From Lachnoclostridium sp. UBA1175 (GTDB lineage Bacteria; Bacillota; Clostridia; Lachnospirales; Lachnospiraceae): DNA of 64,000 bases. Positions 41,748 to 51,096 of this stretch are shown here, in pieces. The notes beneath the pieces are model-generated. The model saw only the letters and a program-made list of their open reading frames with translations, made no database searches and had not been told where the DNA came from. The stretch is from contig DBYX01000022.1 of the NCBI GenBank assembly GCA_002311665.1, positions 1-64,000 on the forward strand, in the 5' to 3' direction. The position numbers and the translations under genes were made by a program. Every line of letters begins with the position of its first letter. The first letter of the stretch is position 1.

Positions 41748-44294
41748 TCAGTTTGCGGGCGTGCCGGTTTTCACCGTCACCTCGGTCCATTTGCCGGAGT
41801 CATAGCCGCTCGAGCCTGCGGGCACATAGAACTCGACATTGCTGATATAGCTGCCAAGCTCAATCACCGCTCCGCTCCAGGTCGGCGCCTGTGTCGACTT
41901 GAGGATGACGTTGATCGGGCCCGCGTAGACGAGCGCGAACGTGTCGATGTCCGTCACGGAAGCGGGGATCGTGATCTCCGCGAGGCTGCCCGTGTACGCG
42001 AATATAAACGGCTCCAGTTTCGTCAGGTTGTTTCCGTTGAAGGTGATCTTCGTCAGCGACGAACAGTTACCGAACGCGCCCTCGCCGATTGTTGTCACGC
42101 CGGCGGGCACCACAATCTCCGTCACATTCGTGTTATAGTAGAACACATACGGGCGGATCTCCTTCAGTGCGCTCGGAAGTGAAAGCTTGCCGCTCGCCGA
42201 CGGCGCCTCATACAGAATGGTCAGGTCCTTGGAGTACAGACAGTTGTTCCGGACCGTCAGATACTTATTGGCGGAGTCGACCGTAAGCACAAGGTTCGTG
42301 TCCTGTGCAAACGCGCCGTAGCCGACGCTCAGCACCTTCGACGGGATCTGCAGCGTGGTGAGGTTGGTGCAGCCGGTGAACGCATAGTTGCCGATGCTCT
42401 CGAGGTACTTCGGCAGAATGATCTCCGTGCCCATGAACGCGTACGCGAAGGAATCCTCGATGACCGTGACCTTCTTTCCGTCGATCGTGTTCGGGATTTT
42501 CCACACGTCTCCCAGCTCCTCGAGGTGGCCGTCGTACTGGTAGATTGACAGCGAGCCGTCGGAGCGCTGCCGCGTGGAGTACAGGCTCGTTCGTACGGTG
42601 ACGTCGTAGTACCTCGGGGCGTCGCCGGTATAGCCGGCTTCCAGCATATAGTAAACCCCGTTATACTGCACCATCGCGTTGCGGTGACCGCTGCCGGCGC
42701 CGCCGTCCTTGTTGCCGTTTCTCGACCACGCATCGATGCCGAGCATCTCGCACTCGCGTATGATCAGGCTCGTGCTCGCCCAGCAGTCTCCGCCGCCGTA
42801 CAGGATCATGGAGACATAGGAGGAATAGTGATAATCGTAGTTGAAGGACGCCGGATACGCGGCGATCGCCTCCATCTTCTGCATGTCGGTCATTCCGCTC
42901 TTGATGTGCTTATTTACGTACTCCGCAACCTTCTCATCGGCGTAGACGACTGCGTAATCCACGGCGTGTACGTTGATGGTGACCGTCTCCCCGTCGACTC
43001 TGCAGATGACCACGGAATCGCCGGTTCTTGGGTACATCTCCGTTCTACCCGTCGTGAGATTGTAAACTTCACTGTACCGAACGGAAATCACACCGTCGGC
43101 GGTCAGGTCGCAGTTCCATCCGGACTGCTCGTAGAAGGTTACGTCGGTTCCGTCGGCAACCAGCCGGAAGGTGTCCGATTTGCCGGCCGGGAGCGAAAGC
43201 ACATCCTTGTACTCATCGCGGATGACGTAGATCGTGACGTCCGTCGCGTTGACAAGCGGCTTCACCTTGAGGGTGACCGCTGTCGAGGTTACCGATCTTC
43301 CCCGGCTGTCCGTGACAACACAGCGGAAGCGGTATCCGTCGTGCGCATCCTTCACCGTCAGGCTGAAGGCGGCCTTCTTTGCGTTGGCGGAGGTGGAATC
43401 CTTCCACGTCTTGCTGCCGGGAGCAATGGACTGCCACTGATACGAGAGCGTTCCCTCACCGGTCGCGACGACCTTGAAGGTTGCGATCGCACCCTTCTTC
43501 ACGGTCGCGCTCTTCGGCTGTGTGGTGATCCGGGGTGCGCCCGCCTCGCTGACCGTGAGCTTGGCCGCGGACGAGGTGACCGTGTTGCCGCTGCCGTCCG
43601 TGACAATACAACGGAACTGATACCCGTTGTGCGCCGCCTGCGCGGTGAGTGTGAAGGTCGCCTTCTTCGCGCTCGCGGAGGTGGAATTCTTCCACGTCGT
43701 CGCGGCCGGTGCCTTCGTCTGCCACTGATAGGTCAGCGAGTTTCCGCTCGCGACCACGGAAAATTTCGCGGAGCTGCCCTCGACGACCGTCGTGCTCTTG
43801 GGCTGCGTCACGATCGCAGCAGGGCCGGAGGCCTTGACCGTGAGCGTCACCGCCGAGGATGTCTTCGTACCGCCCGCTGCGTCCTTGACGATGCAGCGGA
43901 ACTGATATCCGTTGTGTCCGCTCTGGACCGTGACGCTCAGCGTCGCGGTCTTCGCGCTCGCCGACACGGAGTCCTTCCAGGAGGTTGCGTTGGGCGCGAG
44001 TGTCTGCCACTGATACGTCAATGTGCCCGAGCCGCTCGCCGACACGGTGAATCTCACCGTCGTACCGACGGTCGCCTCCGTGCTCTTCGGCTGCGTCCCG
44101 ATGGTGACCGCCCGGAGAATGCCGACTCCGGCGGTATCTGCCCCGATTGCCTGCTCCATACAGCTCTCCGCTCCGCCATATGCCGCTGCCTTCGCGGCGC
44201 CGATCCCGGGCAGGAGAAGCAACACGAGCATGCACGCGCACAGTGTGCGCAATGCTGCGGTTTTCTTTCTCATTCGCCAGTTTCTCATCGTCAT
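41748..44294 (-). CDS. Secreted protein: 3 Ig-like repeats, transglutaminase-like domain, BspA-type LRR
   Basis: 848 residues; AAGGAGG lies 6 bases before the ATG. A signal peptide (residues 1-38, cleavage likely after AKAAA) is followed by three Ig-like repeats (~62-346). A strand-rich linker leads to a transglutaminase-like domain (~440-575) with the probable nucleophile Cys504 in GGGDCWAST and His537 in GSGHRNAMV. LRR_5/BspA repeats then run to the end (IPSKVLSVGYGAFAQ, VPAGVTTIGEGAFGNCSSL). It could cross-link or cleave proteins at the surface, or act as an adhesin. It lies 46 bases after the amylase gene and may share its promoter. Confidence 0.87.
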   Translation of the reverse strand: MTMRNWRMRKKTAALRTLCACMLVLLLLPGIGAAKAAAYGGAESCMEQAIGADTAGVGILRAVTIGTQPKSTEATVGTTVRFTVSASGSGTLTYQWQTLAPNATSWKDSVSASAKTATLSVTVQSGHNGYQFRCIVKDAAGGTKTSSAVTLTVKASGPAAIVTQPKSTTVVEGSSAKFSVVASGNSLTYQWQTKAPAATTWKNSTSASAKKATFTLTAQAAHNGYQFRCIVTDGSGNTVTSSAAKLTVSEAGAPRITTQPKSATVKKGAIATFKVVATGEGTLSYQWQSIAPGSKTWKDSTSANAKKAAFSLTVKDAHDGYRFRCVVTDSRGRSVTSTAVTLKVKPLVNATDVTIYVIRDEYKDVLSLPAGKSDTFRLVADGTDVTFYEQSGWNCDLTADGVISVRYSEVYNLTTGRTEMYPRTGDSVVICRVDGETVTINVHAVDYAVVYADEKVAEYVNKHIKSGMTDMQKMEAIAAYPASFNYDYHYSSYVSMILYGGGDCWASTSLIIRECEMLGIDAWSRNGNKDGGAGSGHRNAMVQYNGVYYMLEAGYTGDAPRYYDVTVRTSLYSTRQRSDGSLSIYQYDGHLEELGDVWKIPNTIDGKKVTVIEDSFAYAFMGTEIILPKYLESIGNYAFTGCTNLTTLQIPSKVLSVGYGAFAQDTNLVLTVDSANKYLTVRNNCLYSKDLTILYEAPSASGKLSLPSALKEIRPYVFYYNTNVTEIVVPAGVTTIGEGAFGNCSSLTKITFNGNNLTKLEPFIFAYTGSLAEITIPASVTDIDTFALVYAGPINVILKSTQAPTWSGAVIELGSYISNVEFYVPAGSSGYDSGKWTEVTVKTGTPAN

Positions 44295-44340
44295 TCTCTA
44301 CCTCCTTTGCTTTATCCTGATCGCCTCCCGGTGCTCCCGG

Positions 44341-46548
44341 TCAACGAAGATTTTTCATCACCGTTCCGCCCGTGGCGGGAACCGTCAGCGTGATCTGCCC
44401 GCCGTGCGCGATATAGATCTGCGTGTCGAGTCCGAAGCCGTCGCGGTGGCTGTGGATCAGCCGCACGAGCGCCTTCGAATCCTCGATGCCCGCGCGCCAC
44501 ACCGGGATCGTGACATCGCGATCCTCGGGATTGTTGTTGATGACCGTGATCACGGTCTCCGTCTCGTTCATCCGCGCGTACGCGAGCACACCGGGCTCCT
44601 CGACAAGCATCAGCAGCGACCCCGTGCGGAGGGAATCGTACGACTTGTGGATACGGATCATTTCCCGATGAAAGAGCATCATCTGCGGGTCCTCGTGGCC
44701 CCACGGGAAGGTGCGCCGGTCATCCGGGTCGGTCCAGCCGCAGAGCCCCGCCTCGTCGCCGTAGTACACGCACGGCGCGCCCGGCCAGGTCATCTGCATC
44801 ATCACCGCCTCGCGCATCACCGCCGCGTTGACGCCCTCGTCCGCCGCCGCAGGTCCCGCCGTAGCGGTGCGGCCGACGCGCCGGTTCGTCCTCGTCAGGA
44901 AACGCGAGTGGTCGTGGTTCGAAAGCTCGTTCATCGCCACCTGCAGCGACGCGGTCTGGAACCGCGCCATATTGCACCGCATCGCGAAATCAAACGCGTG
45001 CTCGTTGTTCAGCATGTCCTCGCGGTACTCGTCGCTGTGCTTCTCCATGCCGGTCAGAAACCAGCTCACCGGCTCCATGAACGCGTCGTAGTTCATCACG
45101 GAGTCCCACTCATCGCCGCCGAGCCAGCTCTCCGCGTTGCCGTAGTGCTCCGCGAGGATCAGCGCCTCGGGGTTGGAGGATTTCACATTCTTGCGGAACT
45201 CCTTCCAGAACGAGTGGTTGTACTCCTCGCTGTGCCCCAGGTCGGCCGCGACGTCGAGCCGCCAGCCGTCCGCGTTGTAGGGCGCGCTGAGCCATTTGCG
45301 CGCGATGCGCATAATGTAGTTGCGAAGCTTCGGCGACGCCTCGTAGTTGAGCTTCGGGAGCGTCTCGTGGCCCCACCAGCCGTCGTAGGTCTCCTTCCCG
45401 TCCTCTCCTTCGGAAAATGCGAAGAAGCTCCGGAAGGGGCTTTCCTTCGAGTAGTACGCGCCGTCGTCAAATCCGGCCGCGTTGCGGTATATGCCCTCGC
45501 GGTCCAGCCATTTGTTGAACGAGCCGCAGTGGTTGAACACGCCGTCGATGATGACGCGCATCCCGCGCGCGTGCGCCTCCTTCACAAGCTGTGCGAAGAG
45601 CTCGTTGCTCGCCGCGAGGTTCTCATGGCTCGTGACCCGCGCGATGTACTGCGCCGAGTGCGCGTTGACCGTGTCTCCCTCGCACAGGCCCGTCGGCGCG
45701 TCCTTCACGATCACGCCGAAGTGCGGATCCACGTGGTCGTAGTCCTGGATGTCGTATTTGTGGCTCGACGGCGACACGAAGATCGGGTTTAAGTAGAGGA
45801 CCTCGACGCCCAGCCGGCGCAGGTAGTCCATTTTCCGAATAACGCCGCGGAGGTCTCCGCCGTAAAATTCCTGCACGTCGAACGCGTCCGGCACGCGGTT
45901 CCAGTCTGTCACGCGCTGTGCGTAGCGGTCGATGTAGCGGTACTCGCCCGTCTGCACGTCGTTCGTCGGGTCGCCGTTGCAGAAGCGGTCGACGAAGATC
46001 TGGTACATCACCGCGCCCTTCGCCCAGCGGGGCGTGTGAAATCCCGGAGTGATCCGGAACGGCACCGTCTCCCGGTCCGCCAGCATCACGCCGAGCCGGT
46101 CGTAGCGGAACACGCCGTCCCGCGTGGCGACCTCAAAGAAATAGAAAAACGGCTCGTCCGAAAGCTCCACGTTCACCCGGAACCAGTCGAACCGTCCGTC
46201 CTGCCGATACCGTGCCATATCGATGCGCTCATAGCGCTCATTGTTGCCCTTGTGTCCGGATACGACGGACGCACGCACCGCCTGGTTTGCGCCCACGCGA
46301 AGCCGTATCGTCACCGTGTCGTACAGCTCCGGCTCGCACAGCGAGCGGAACATCTCCGTTCCGTCGCTGAACACCGCCTCGGGGACGAACGCCTCCGTCA
46401 CCCGCGTCGACGACACCTCTCCGTCCGTCTGATTATCCATCATCTGCGATCCCGCATTCACCATCACACTGTCCGGCGCTCCCCTCGAGCGCCCGCTCCT
46501 TATCCGGCGCCGGTCCTTCCGCGCCGTTTCTGACAAATCGGCAGTCAC
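44341..46548 (-). CDS. Glycoside hydrolase family 13 alpha-amylase-type enzyme
   Basis: 735 residues. The GH13 barrel is clear: VMYQIFVDRFCNGDPTND, RVIIDGVFNHCG (region I), GWRLDVAADL with the nucleophile Asp (region II), LILAEHYG with the acid/base Glu (region III), ELSNHDHSR (region IV). An N-terminal beta domain (~60-170) and a C-terminal sheet fit the neopullulanase/cyclomaltodextrinase group, which cuts alpha-1,4 (and 1,6) glucans or maltodextrins. There is no signal peptide, so it should act in the cytoplasm on imported oligosaccharides or glycogen. The GTG at 46548 is supported by a promoter 30 bases upstream; ATGs within the first 40 codons are alternatives. Confidence 0.92.
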   Translation of the reverse strand: MTADLSETARKDRRRIRSGRSRGAPDSVMVNAGSQMMDNQTDGEVSSTRVTEAFVPEAVFSDGTEMFRSLCEPELYDTVTIRLRVGANQAVRASVVSGHKGNNERYERIDMARYRQDGRFDWFRVNVELSDEPFFYFFEVATRDGVFRYDRLGVMLADRETVPFRITPGFHTPRWAKGAVMYQIFVDRFCNGDPTNDVQTGEYRYIDRYAQRVTDWNRVPDAFDVQEFYGGDLRGVIRKMDYLRRLGVEVLYLNPIFVSPSSHKYDIQDYDHVDPHFGVIVKDAPTGLCEGDTVNAHSAQYIARVTSHENLAASNELFAQLVKEAHARGMRVIIDGVFNHCGSFNKWLDREGIYRNAAGFDDGAYYSKESPFRSFFAFSEGEDGKETYDGWWGHETLPKLNYEASPKLRNYIMRIARKWLSAPYNADGWRLDVAADLGHSEEYNHSFWKEFRKNVKSSNPEALILAEHYGNAESWLGGDEWDSVMNYDAFMEPVSWFLTGMEKHSDEYREDMLNNEHAFDFAMRCNMARFQTASLQVAMNELSNHDHSRFLTRTNRRVGRTATAGPAAADEGVNAAVMREAVMMQMTWPGAPCVYYGDEAGLCGWTDPDDRRTFPWGHEDPQMMLFHREMIRIHKSYDSLRTGSLLMLVEEPGVLAYARMNETETVITVINNNPEDRDVTIPVWRAGIEDSKALVRLIHSHRDGFGLDTQIYIAHGGQITLTVPATGGTVMKNLR

Positions 46549-46577
46549 TTTCGCACTTCCGCCGATTCCCTCACTTC

Positions 46578-46606
46578 AGTATATCACCTACATTTACGCC
46601 TTGCAA
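46578..46606 (-). promoter_or_regulatory. Promoter of the amylase gene
   Basis: TTGCAA (46601-46606), 17 bases, TATACT (46578-46583) on the minus strand, giving a short leader to the GTG at 46548. Confidence 0.7.
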
Positions 46607-46618
46607 GAAAAAGGAAAT

Positions 46619-46641
46619 CCCCCGGGTTGTCCGCCCGGGGG
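46619..46641 (-). terminator. Terminator of the exopolysaccharide operon
   Basis: A perfect 8-bp stem CCCCCGGG/CCCGGGGG with a 7-base loop, followed on the minus strand by ATTTCCTTTTTC. It lies about 37 bases after the last polysaccharide gene and just before the amylase promoter. Confidence 0.85.
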
Positions 46642-46677
46642 AAAATGCATAATTTGCGTATTATGTCTTTCGGTTTG

Positions 46678-48279
46678 TCAACGGTTCTCATCCGCCGTCG
46701 CACTGCCGCGCTTGTCCGACTTCGCATTCGAGACGATGATCATGATCATGCTGATGATCAGTGCGAGTGCCACGAAGGGACCGGTCTCCATGACCGCGGT
46801 CTTCATAAACTCGCCGGATGTCAGGCCGTTGCGCACATAGCGGTACGAACCGACCTCCATCGTCATATCGTTGATCTTCTCATCGTTCCGGGCCTGAAGC
46901 AGCGTCGCAAAATCCTTCTGAACCTCCTTGCAGCGCTTCACCAGAGCCGCGATCTCGCTCTCCAGCGCCTCACGCTGTCCCGACGACTCCTGCGCCGCCT
47001 TGTGCAGCGCCGCAACGATCTTCTCGTCCGACCAGTTCATCGGATCGTCATCGTCGCCCTGTCCGTCGCCGCCGTCCGCGGTGTCGGTATCGCCGGTGCT
47101 TCCGGTGTTATCGGTATCATCCGCGGTATCGGTCGTGCCAGGATCGCCCGTCGTGTCCTCGCCGTCCTGCGTACCGGCGATCTTGCTCAGATCCACTCCG
47201 CCGAGGAGATCCTGAAGCTTCAGGAGCGTGTCCTCCCTGCGGGAGATCAGTTTCGTGTTGTCGTCCGCGAGCTTCTTGCGGATCTCGACCAGCCCATCGT
47301 AGGTCTCCGAGGATTTGCCGTCGATGCGCGTCAGATCATCCGACGTGCTGATGTAGATGATCTCCGCCTTCTCGTAGGACGCGATCATATTGTCGAGCTG
47401 CACGAGCGCCTTCTTCTGCGCGTTCAGCTGATCGTTCAGGTTTCGCAGCTCGTAGCGGTACTGCGAGAGCAGGCGCTCCGGCGCTTTCGTCAGCGCGTTC
47501 AGCGTCAGCTTCGCGTTGATCCGGCTGATATCGTTGGAGATCAGGTTCTTCATGCGGACCACGATGTCGGCGAAGCCGACTCCCTCGTACCGGAAGGACG
47601 GATCTTTTGCATTCAGCTCGGCGGCGTAATCGGCCAGGCTCGTAAGCTGCTGCCCAATGATCTCCAGCTGCTGCGTGTAATCGTATTGTCCGAGCGCGAT
47701 GGTGTCATCCTCCGCGGGCCGGCCCAGCACGGAAACCGTCGCAAAATATTTCCTGTACTCGGCGACTATGTTGCGGAGCAGCGTGTTCATCTGCGCCTTG
47801 GTCATATTGTTCGACGCCGTGTTGTTCAGCGTGATCGTGAACTGCGTCGGATGGAACCGGTCGACGGTGATCTCGCGGTTCGCCGCAAAATCAAGCAGCG
47901 AATCGTAGCTCACGGTCTGCGCCACGATGTCGGAAGGGTATTTGCCGACGACCGTGATGCAACGGCGGATGTCCTCCGCCTTGAACGTCGAATCGAGCTC
48001 CGAAGCTTTCAGCGCACCGTTCAGCACGTCGTCCGAGAAGAGCTCCCGGATGTCGAAGCGGTAGCCGTTCGGCGCGATACCGTCCGCCGCACCGTCGAAA
48101 GACATCTGTAGCGTGACGGTCATCTTCGCCGCTTCGCGGTTTTTGTAAAATGTCACCAGGCTTGCGATGCAACCGATCACAAGCGCGACAACTAAGATCA
48201 TGATGATCCGGATCCACAGCAGCGGGATCCTTCTCTTTTTGTTTTCGGAGGTATTGTTCACGACTTTCTTCTTACTCAT
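46678..48279 (-). CDS. Wzz-like chain-length/polymerisation protein (second of two)
   Basis: 533 residues. Membrane segments lie near both ends (LLWIRIIMILVVALVIGCIASLVTF at ~20-45 and FVALALIISMIMIIVSN at ~500-520), with a large helical outer domain between, the two-segment plan of polysaccharide co-polymerases. It carries an unusual acidic, low-complexity linker rich in Asp, Gly and Thr at about 380-430. No tyrosine-kinase (BY-kinase) domain is attached or encoded nearby. The ATG overlaps the stop of the first Wzz-like gene by 4 bases, so the two are co-translated and may form a complex. Confidence 0.78.
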   Translation of the reverse strand: MSKKKVVNNTSENKKRRIPLLWIRIIMILVVALVIGCIASLVTFYKNREAAKMTVTLQMSFDGAADGIAPNGYRFDIRELFSDDVLNGALKASELDSTFKAEDIRRCITVVGKYPSDIVAQTVSYDSLLDFAANREITVDRFHPTQFTITLNNTASNNMTKAQMNTLLRNIVAEYRKYFATVSVLGRPAEDDTIALGQYDYTQQLEIIGQQLTSLADYAAELNAKDPSFRYEGVGFADIVVRMKNLISNDISRINAKLTLNALTKAPERLLSQYRYELRNLNDQLNAQKKALVQLDNMIASYEKAEIIYISTSDDLTRIDGKSSETYDGLVEIRKKLADDNTKLISRREDTLLKLQDLLGGVDLSKIAGTQDGEDTTGDPGTTDTADDTDNTGSTGDTDTADGGDGQGDDDDPMNWSDEKIVAALHKAAQESSGQREALESEIAALVKRCKEVQKDFATLLQARNDEKINDMTMEVGSYRYVRNGLTSGEFMKTAVMETGPFVALALIISMIMIIVSNAKSDKRGSATADENR

Positions 48280-49778
48280 CGCTCTGCCTCCTCTCCGTCA
48301 TCCTTACGGATCCCGCGGCGCATCTCCGAGATGAAAGCGCCCATAAACCAGACGGCGAGCGCCAGAAACGCGCCTACCGCCCCGCCGAGCACCATGCCCT
48401 TGGCATTGCTCGCGATGATCCCCGCGGAAGCACCCTGTGCGGATGTGTGATCCAGGTACGAGGTGTAGAAGGGTCTGCTGACAACCTCCTCCATATGCTC
48501 GTACACCTGACGGTACGCACCCTCACACACGGTGACCGCCCGCTTCAGTTCCTCTCTTGCGGAACCCGCATCGCCCTGCGTCTGCTGCGACTGAAGAGCC
48601 GTCATCTTATCCTCGAGATCCGTGATCCGGATCTCGATCTCCGAGACCTTTCCGTACTCCGCGGCAAGCTGCAGAACAAGGCTGTTATAGTAGTCCGTGG
48701 TGACCTGTGTCACCTTGGAGGTGTCACTGTTCTGTTTGTCTACATAGATCTGGTCCGGCTTGTACGACTCGATGATCGACTGCAGCGTGCCGATATTGCC
48801 GTTGACCTCCGTCAGCTCCTGGCGCGCGCTGCGCAGCTGGTACTGATACTTGGAGATCATCGTCGCGCGATCCTCCGCGATGCTGTTCGCGTACACATCG
48901 GCATAGAGATAATCGATGTTCACGTTGATGACCGTCGAGATGTAAGCCTTCAGATCCTCGATCGAGCGCCCGTCCTTCCAGGAGCGGTACGAACGGATCT
49001 GCTCCGGCCGGGTCTCGCAGAATTCGTTGAGATCGTTCATCGCATCGCGCAGCAGATCCAGACTCTCCATGATGTCGAGATTATCGACATCGATGATCGA
49101 GATCTCATCCGCGGGGAGATACGAATCCGCATACGTCTTCGCAAGGTACGAATTGTACGACCGGATCACCAGATCCAGAAGATTCCGAAGCTCCTCGTCC
49201 TTCAGGTTGAAGTTGTCGGTGAGCGTTACGATAAACTGGTTTACGTATGTAAGTTTCACATTCTGCAGCTGGTTGTACGCCTGGGCGTTCTTGTCCTTCA
49301 GCATCTGGGACGCCACTTCCTGCTGTCTGCGGCTGTCCTCCGTCAGAATGCGATCGATCTTGATGCTGTCGCGAAGACGGCTGACGGTGATCGCGGAAGA
49401 CCCCGCAAACTCGTCGAGCGCACCCTGCAGAACATACGCCGAGGTTAGCTGTGAGAGATCCAGATCCTTGCCGTCCGGCGCCGTCAGCCCCTGAACTTTC
49501 TTGCCGCTCGGGAGCGCAAAGTCAAGCGTGACCACCGACGATACCTTCGTGTGTCCGCCCTTCCGCTGATAGAGCAGCAGCGGCGCGCACAGTCCGAGCA
49601 CGATGCACAGGATCATCACCCACGCATACACGCGGCGTTTCCGCTTCATGTTGTGAAAGATCTGCATCAGATCGACCGTGCCCGTAGAACTGTCTGGCCG
49701 ATTCACCACGACGTTGATCTGAGAGTCTTTTTCGATGACCGGAGAGCTGTCTCTGTCATCCCGTCTATTCTCTGCCAC
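48276..49778 (-). CDS. Wzz-like chain-length/polymerisation protein (first of two)
   Basis: 500 residues from a GTG at 49778 with AAGAAAGGAAAA upstream; the longer frame runs back into ugd. Membrane segments are at ~50-72 (VYAWVMILCIVLGLCAPLLLY) and ~460-485, with coiled-coil-rich outer sequence between (QYQLRSARQELTEVNGNI, EYGKVSEIEIRITDLEDKM). It would control polymer length together with the Wzy-like polymerase, and lies downstream of ugd in the same operon. Confidence 0.82.
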   Translation of the reverse strand: MAENRRDDRDSSPVIEKDSQINVVVNRPDSSTGTVDLMQIFHNMKRKRRVYAWVMILCIVLGLCAPLLLYQRKGGHTKVSSVVTLDFALPSGKKVQGLTAPDGKDLDLSQLTSAYVLQGALDEFAGSSAITVSRLRDSIKIDRILTEDSRRQQEVASQMLKDKNAQAYNQLQNVKLTYVNQFIVTLTDNFNLKDEELRNLLDLVIRSYNSYLAKTYADSYLPADEISIIDVDNLDIMESLDLLRDAMNDLNEFCETRPEQIRSYRSWKDGRSIEDLKAYISTVINVNIDYLYADVYANSIAEDRATMISKYQYQLRSARQELTEVNGNIGTLQSIIESYKPDQIYVDKQNSDTSKVTQVTTDYYNSLVLQLAAEYGKVSEIEIRITDLEDKMTALQSQQTQGDAGSAREELKRAVTVCEGAYRQVYEHMEEVVSRPFYTSYLDHTSAQGASAGIIASNAKGMVLGGAVGAFLALAVWFMGAFISEMRRGIRKDDGEEAER

Positions 49779-49836
49779 GGTTTCGTTTTCCTTTCTTGCG
49801 TTATCCTGTGAAGTATACGCTATCGCGCAATACTTG

Positions 49837-51060
49837 TCAATCTCTCCGGAAGAGGTCGCGGGTGTATACCTTGTCCTCCACGTCCCCGAGGATATCCTGG
49901 TCGAACCGGTTCGCGAGGATGACATCCGAGCGCGACTTGAACGCGTCGAGATCGTTCACGACCTTGCAGGTGAAGAACTCGCTGCCGTTCTCCAGCGTGG
50001 GCTCGTAGATGATGATCGGAACCCCGTTCGCCATAATATGCTTCATAACGTCCTGGATGGCCGAAGCGCGGAAATTGTCGCTGTTCGACTTCATCGTCAG
50101 GCGGTACACGCCGACTGTCTTCGGCTTGCGCGCGAGGATCTGGTCCGCGATGAACTCCTTGCGGACCGAGTTGCTCTTCACGACCGCCTCGATCATCGTC
50201 TGCGGAACATCCTTGTAGTTCGCGAGAAGCTGCTTGGTGTCCTTCGGCAGGCAGTAACCGCCGTAGCCGAACGAAGGATTGTTGTAGTGGCCGCCGATGC
50301 GGGGATCCATACACACGCCGTCGATGATCATCTGCGTGTCAAGACCCTTCATCTGCGCGTAGGTATCAAGCTCGTTGAAGTACGACACGCGCACTGCGAG
50401 GTACGTGTTTGCGAACAGCTTGATCGCCTCCGCCTCGGTGAGATGTGCGAGCAGCACGGGAATATTCTGCGGCTCCTGACCGGCCCGCTGCTCCTCCACG
50501 CGCGCACCCTCCAGAAGAAGGTCCGCGAACATCTGACCCTCGGCCTTCTGGTCGTCGTCGCAACCCACGACGATGCGGCTCGGATGAAGGTTGTCATAGA
50601 GCGCCTTGGACTCGCGCAGGAACTCAGGGCTGAAAATGATATTGCGCACGCCGTATTTCTTGCGCACGGACTCCGTGTACCCCACCGGGATCGTGGACTT
50701 GATGACCATAAGGACATCCGGGTTCACCTTGAGCGTCCACTCGATCGCGTCCTCAACCGCGCTGGTATCGAAGAAATGGTGCTCGTCGTCGTAGTTCGTC
50801 GGCGTCGCGATGATGACGAGGTCCGCACCGCCGTACGCGGCCGCCTTGTCCGTCGTCGTCGTCAGGTTCAGCTTCCGGGATCCCTCTCTGGCCTCGCGGA
50901 AGAACCGCTCGATCTCGTCGTCCTGAATGGGGCTGATGAACTGATTCAGCCTCTCCGCCTTCTTCTCCGTCGTCGTGATCGCGGTAACCTCGTGCTTCTG
51001 CGCGAGAAGAACCGCCAGCGACAAACCTACGTAACCTACACCCGCAACTGTGATCTTCAA
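49837..51060 (-). CDS. ugd: UDP-glucose 6-dehydrogenase / nucleotide-sugar dehydrogenase (copy 1)
   Basis: 407 residues. It oxidises UDP-glucose (or UDP-HexNAc) to the uronic acid using two NAD. The Rossmann motif VAGVGYVGLSLAVLL, the central IKSTIPVGYT and the catalytic Cys in GYGGYCLPKDTKQL are all present. The start is a TTG preceded by AGGAGG at 9 bases. A closely similar enzyme is encoded at 58547-59779 in the same cluster, so the two may use different substrates or reflect duplication. It supplies a uronate unit for the polysaccharide. Confidence 0.95.
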   Translation of the reverse strand: MKITVAGVGYVGLSLAVLLAQKHEVTAITTTEKKAERLNQFISPIQDDEIERFFREAREGSRKLNLTTTTDKAAAYGGADLVIIATPTNYDDEHHFFDTSAVEDAIEWTLKVNPDVLMVIKSTIPVGYTESVRKKYGVRNIIFSPEFLRESKALYDNLHPSRIVVGCDDDQKAEGQMFADLLLEGARVEEQRAGQEPQNIPVLLAHLTEAEAIKLFANTYLAVRVSYFNELDTYAQMKGLDTQMIIDGVCMDPRIGGHYNNPSFGYGGYCLPKDTKQLLANYKDVPQTMIEAVVKSNSVRKEFIADQILARKPKTVGVYRLTMKSNSDNFRASAIQDVMKHIMANGVPIIIYEPTLENGSEFFTCKVVNDLDAFKSRSDVILANRFDQDILGDVEDKVYTRDLFRRD

Positions 51061-51096
51061 CTCTTTCTACCTCCTGTTTTCCGGGAAACGCCGCCG

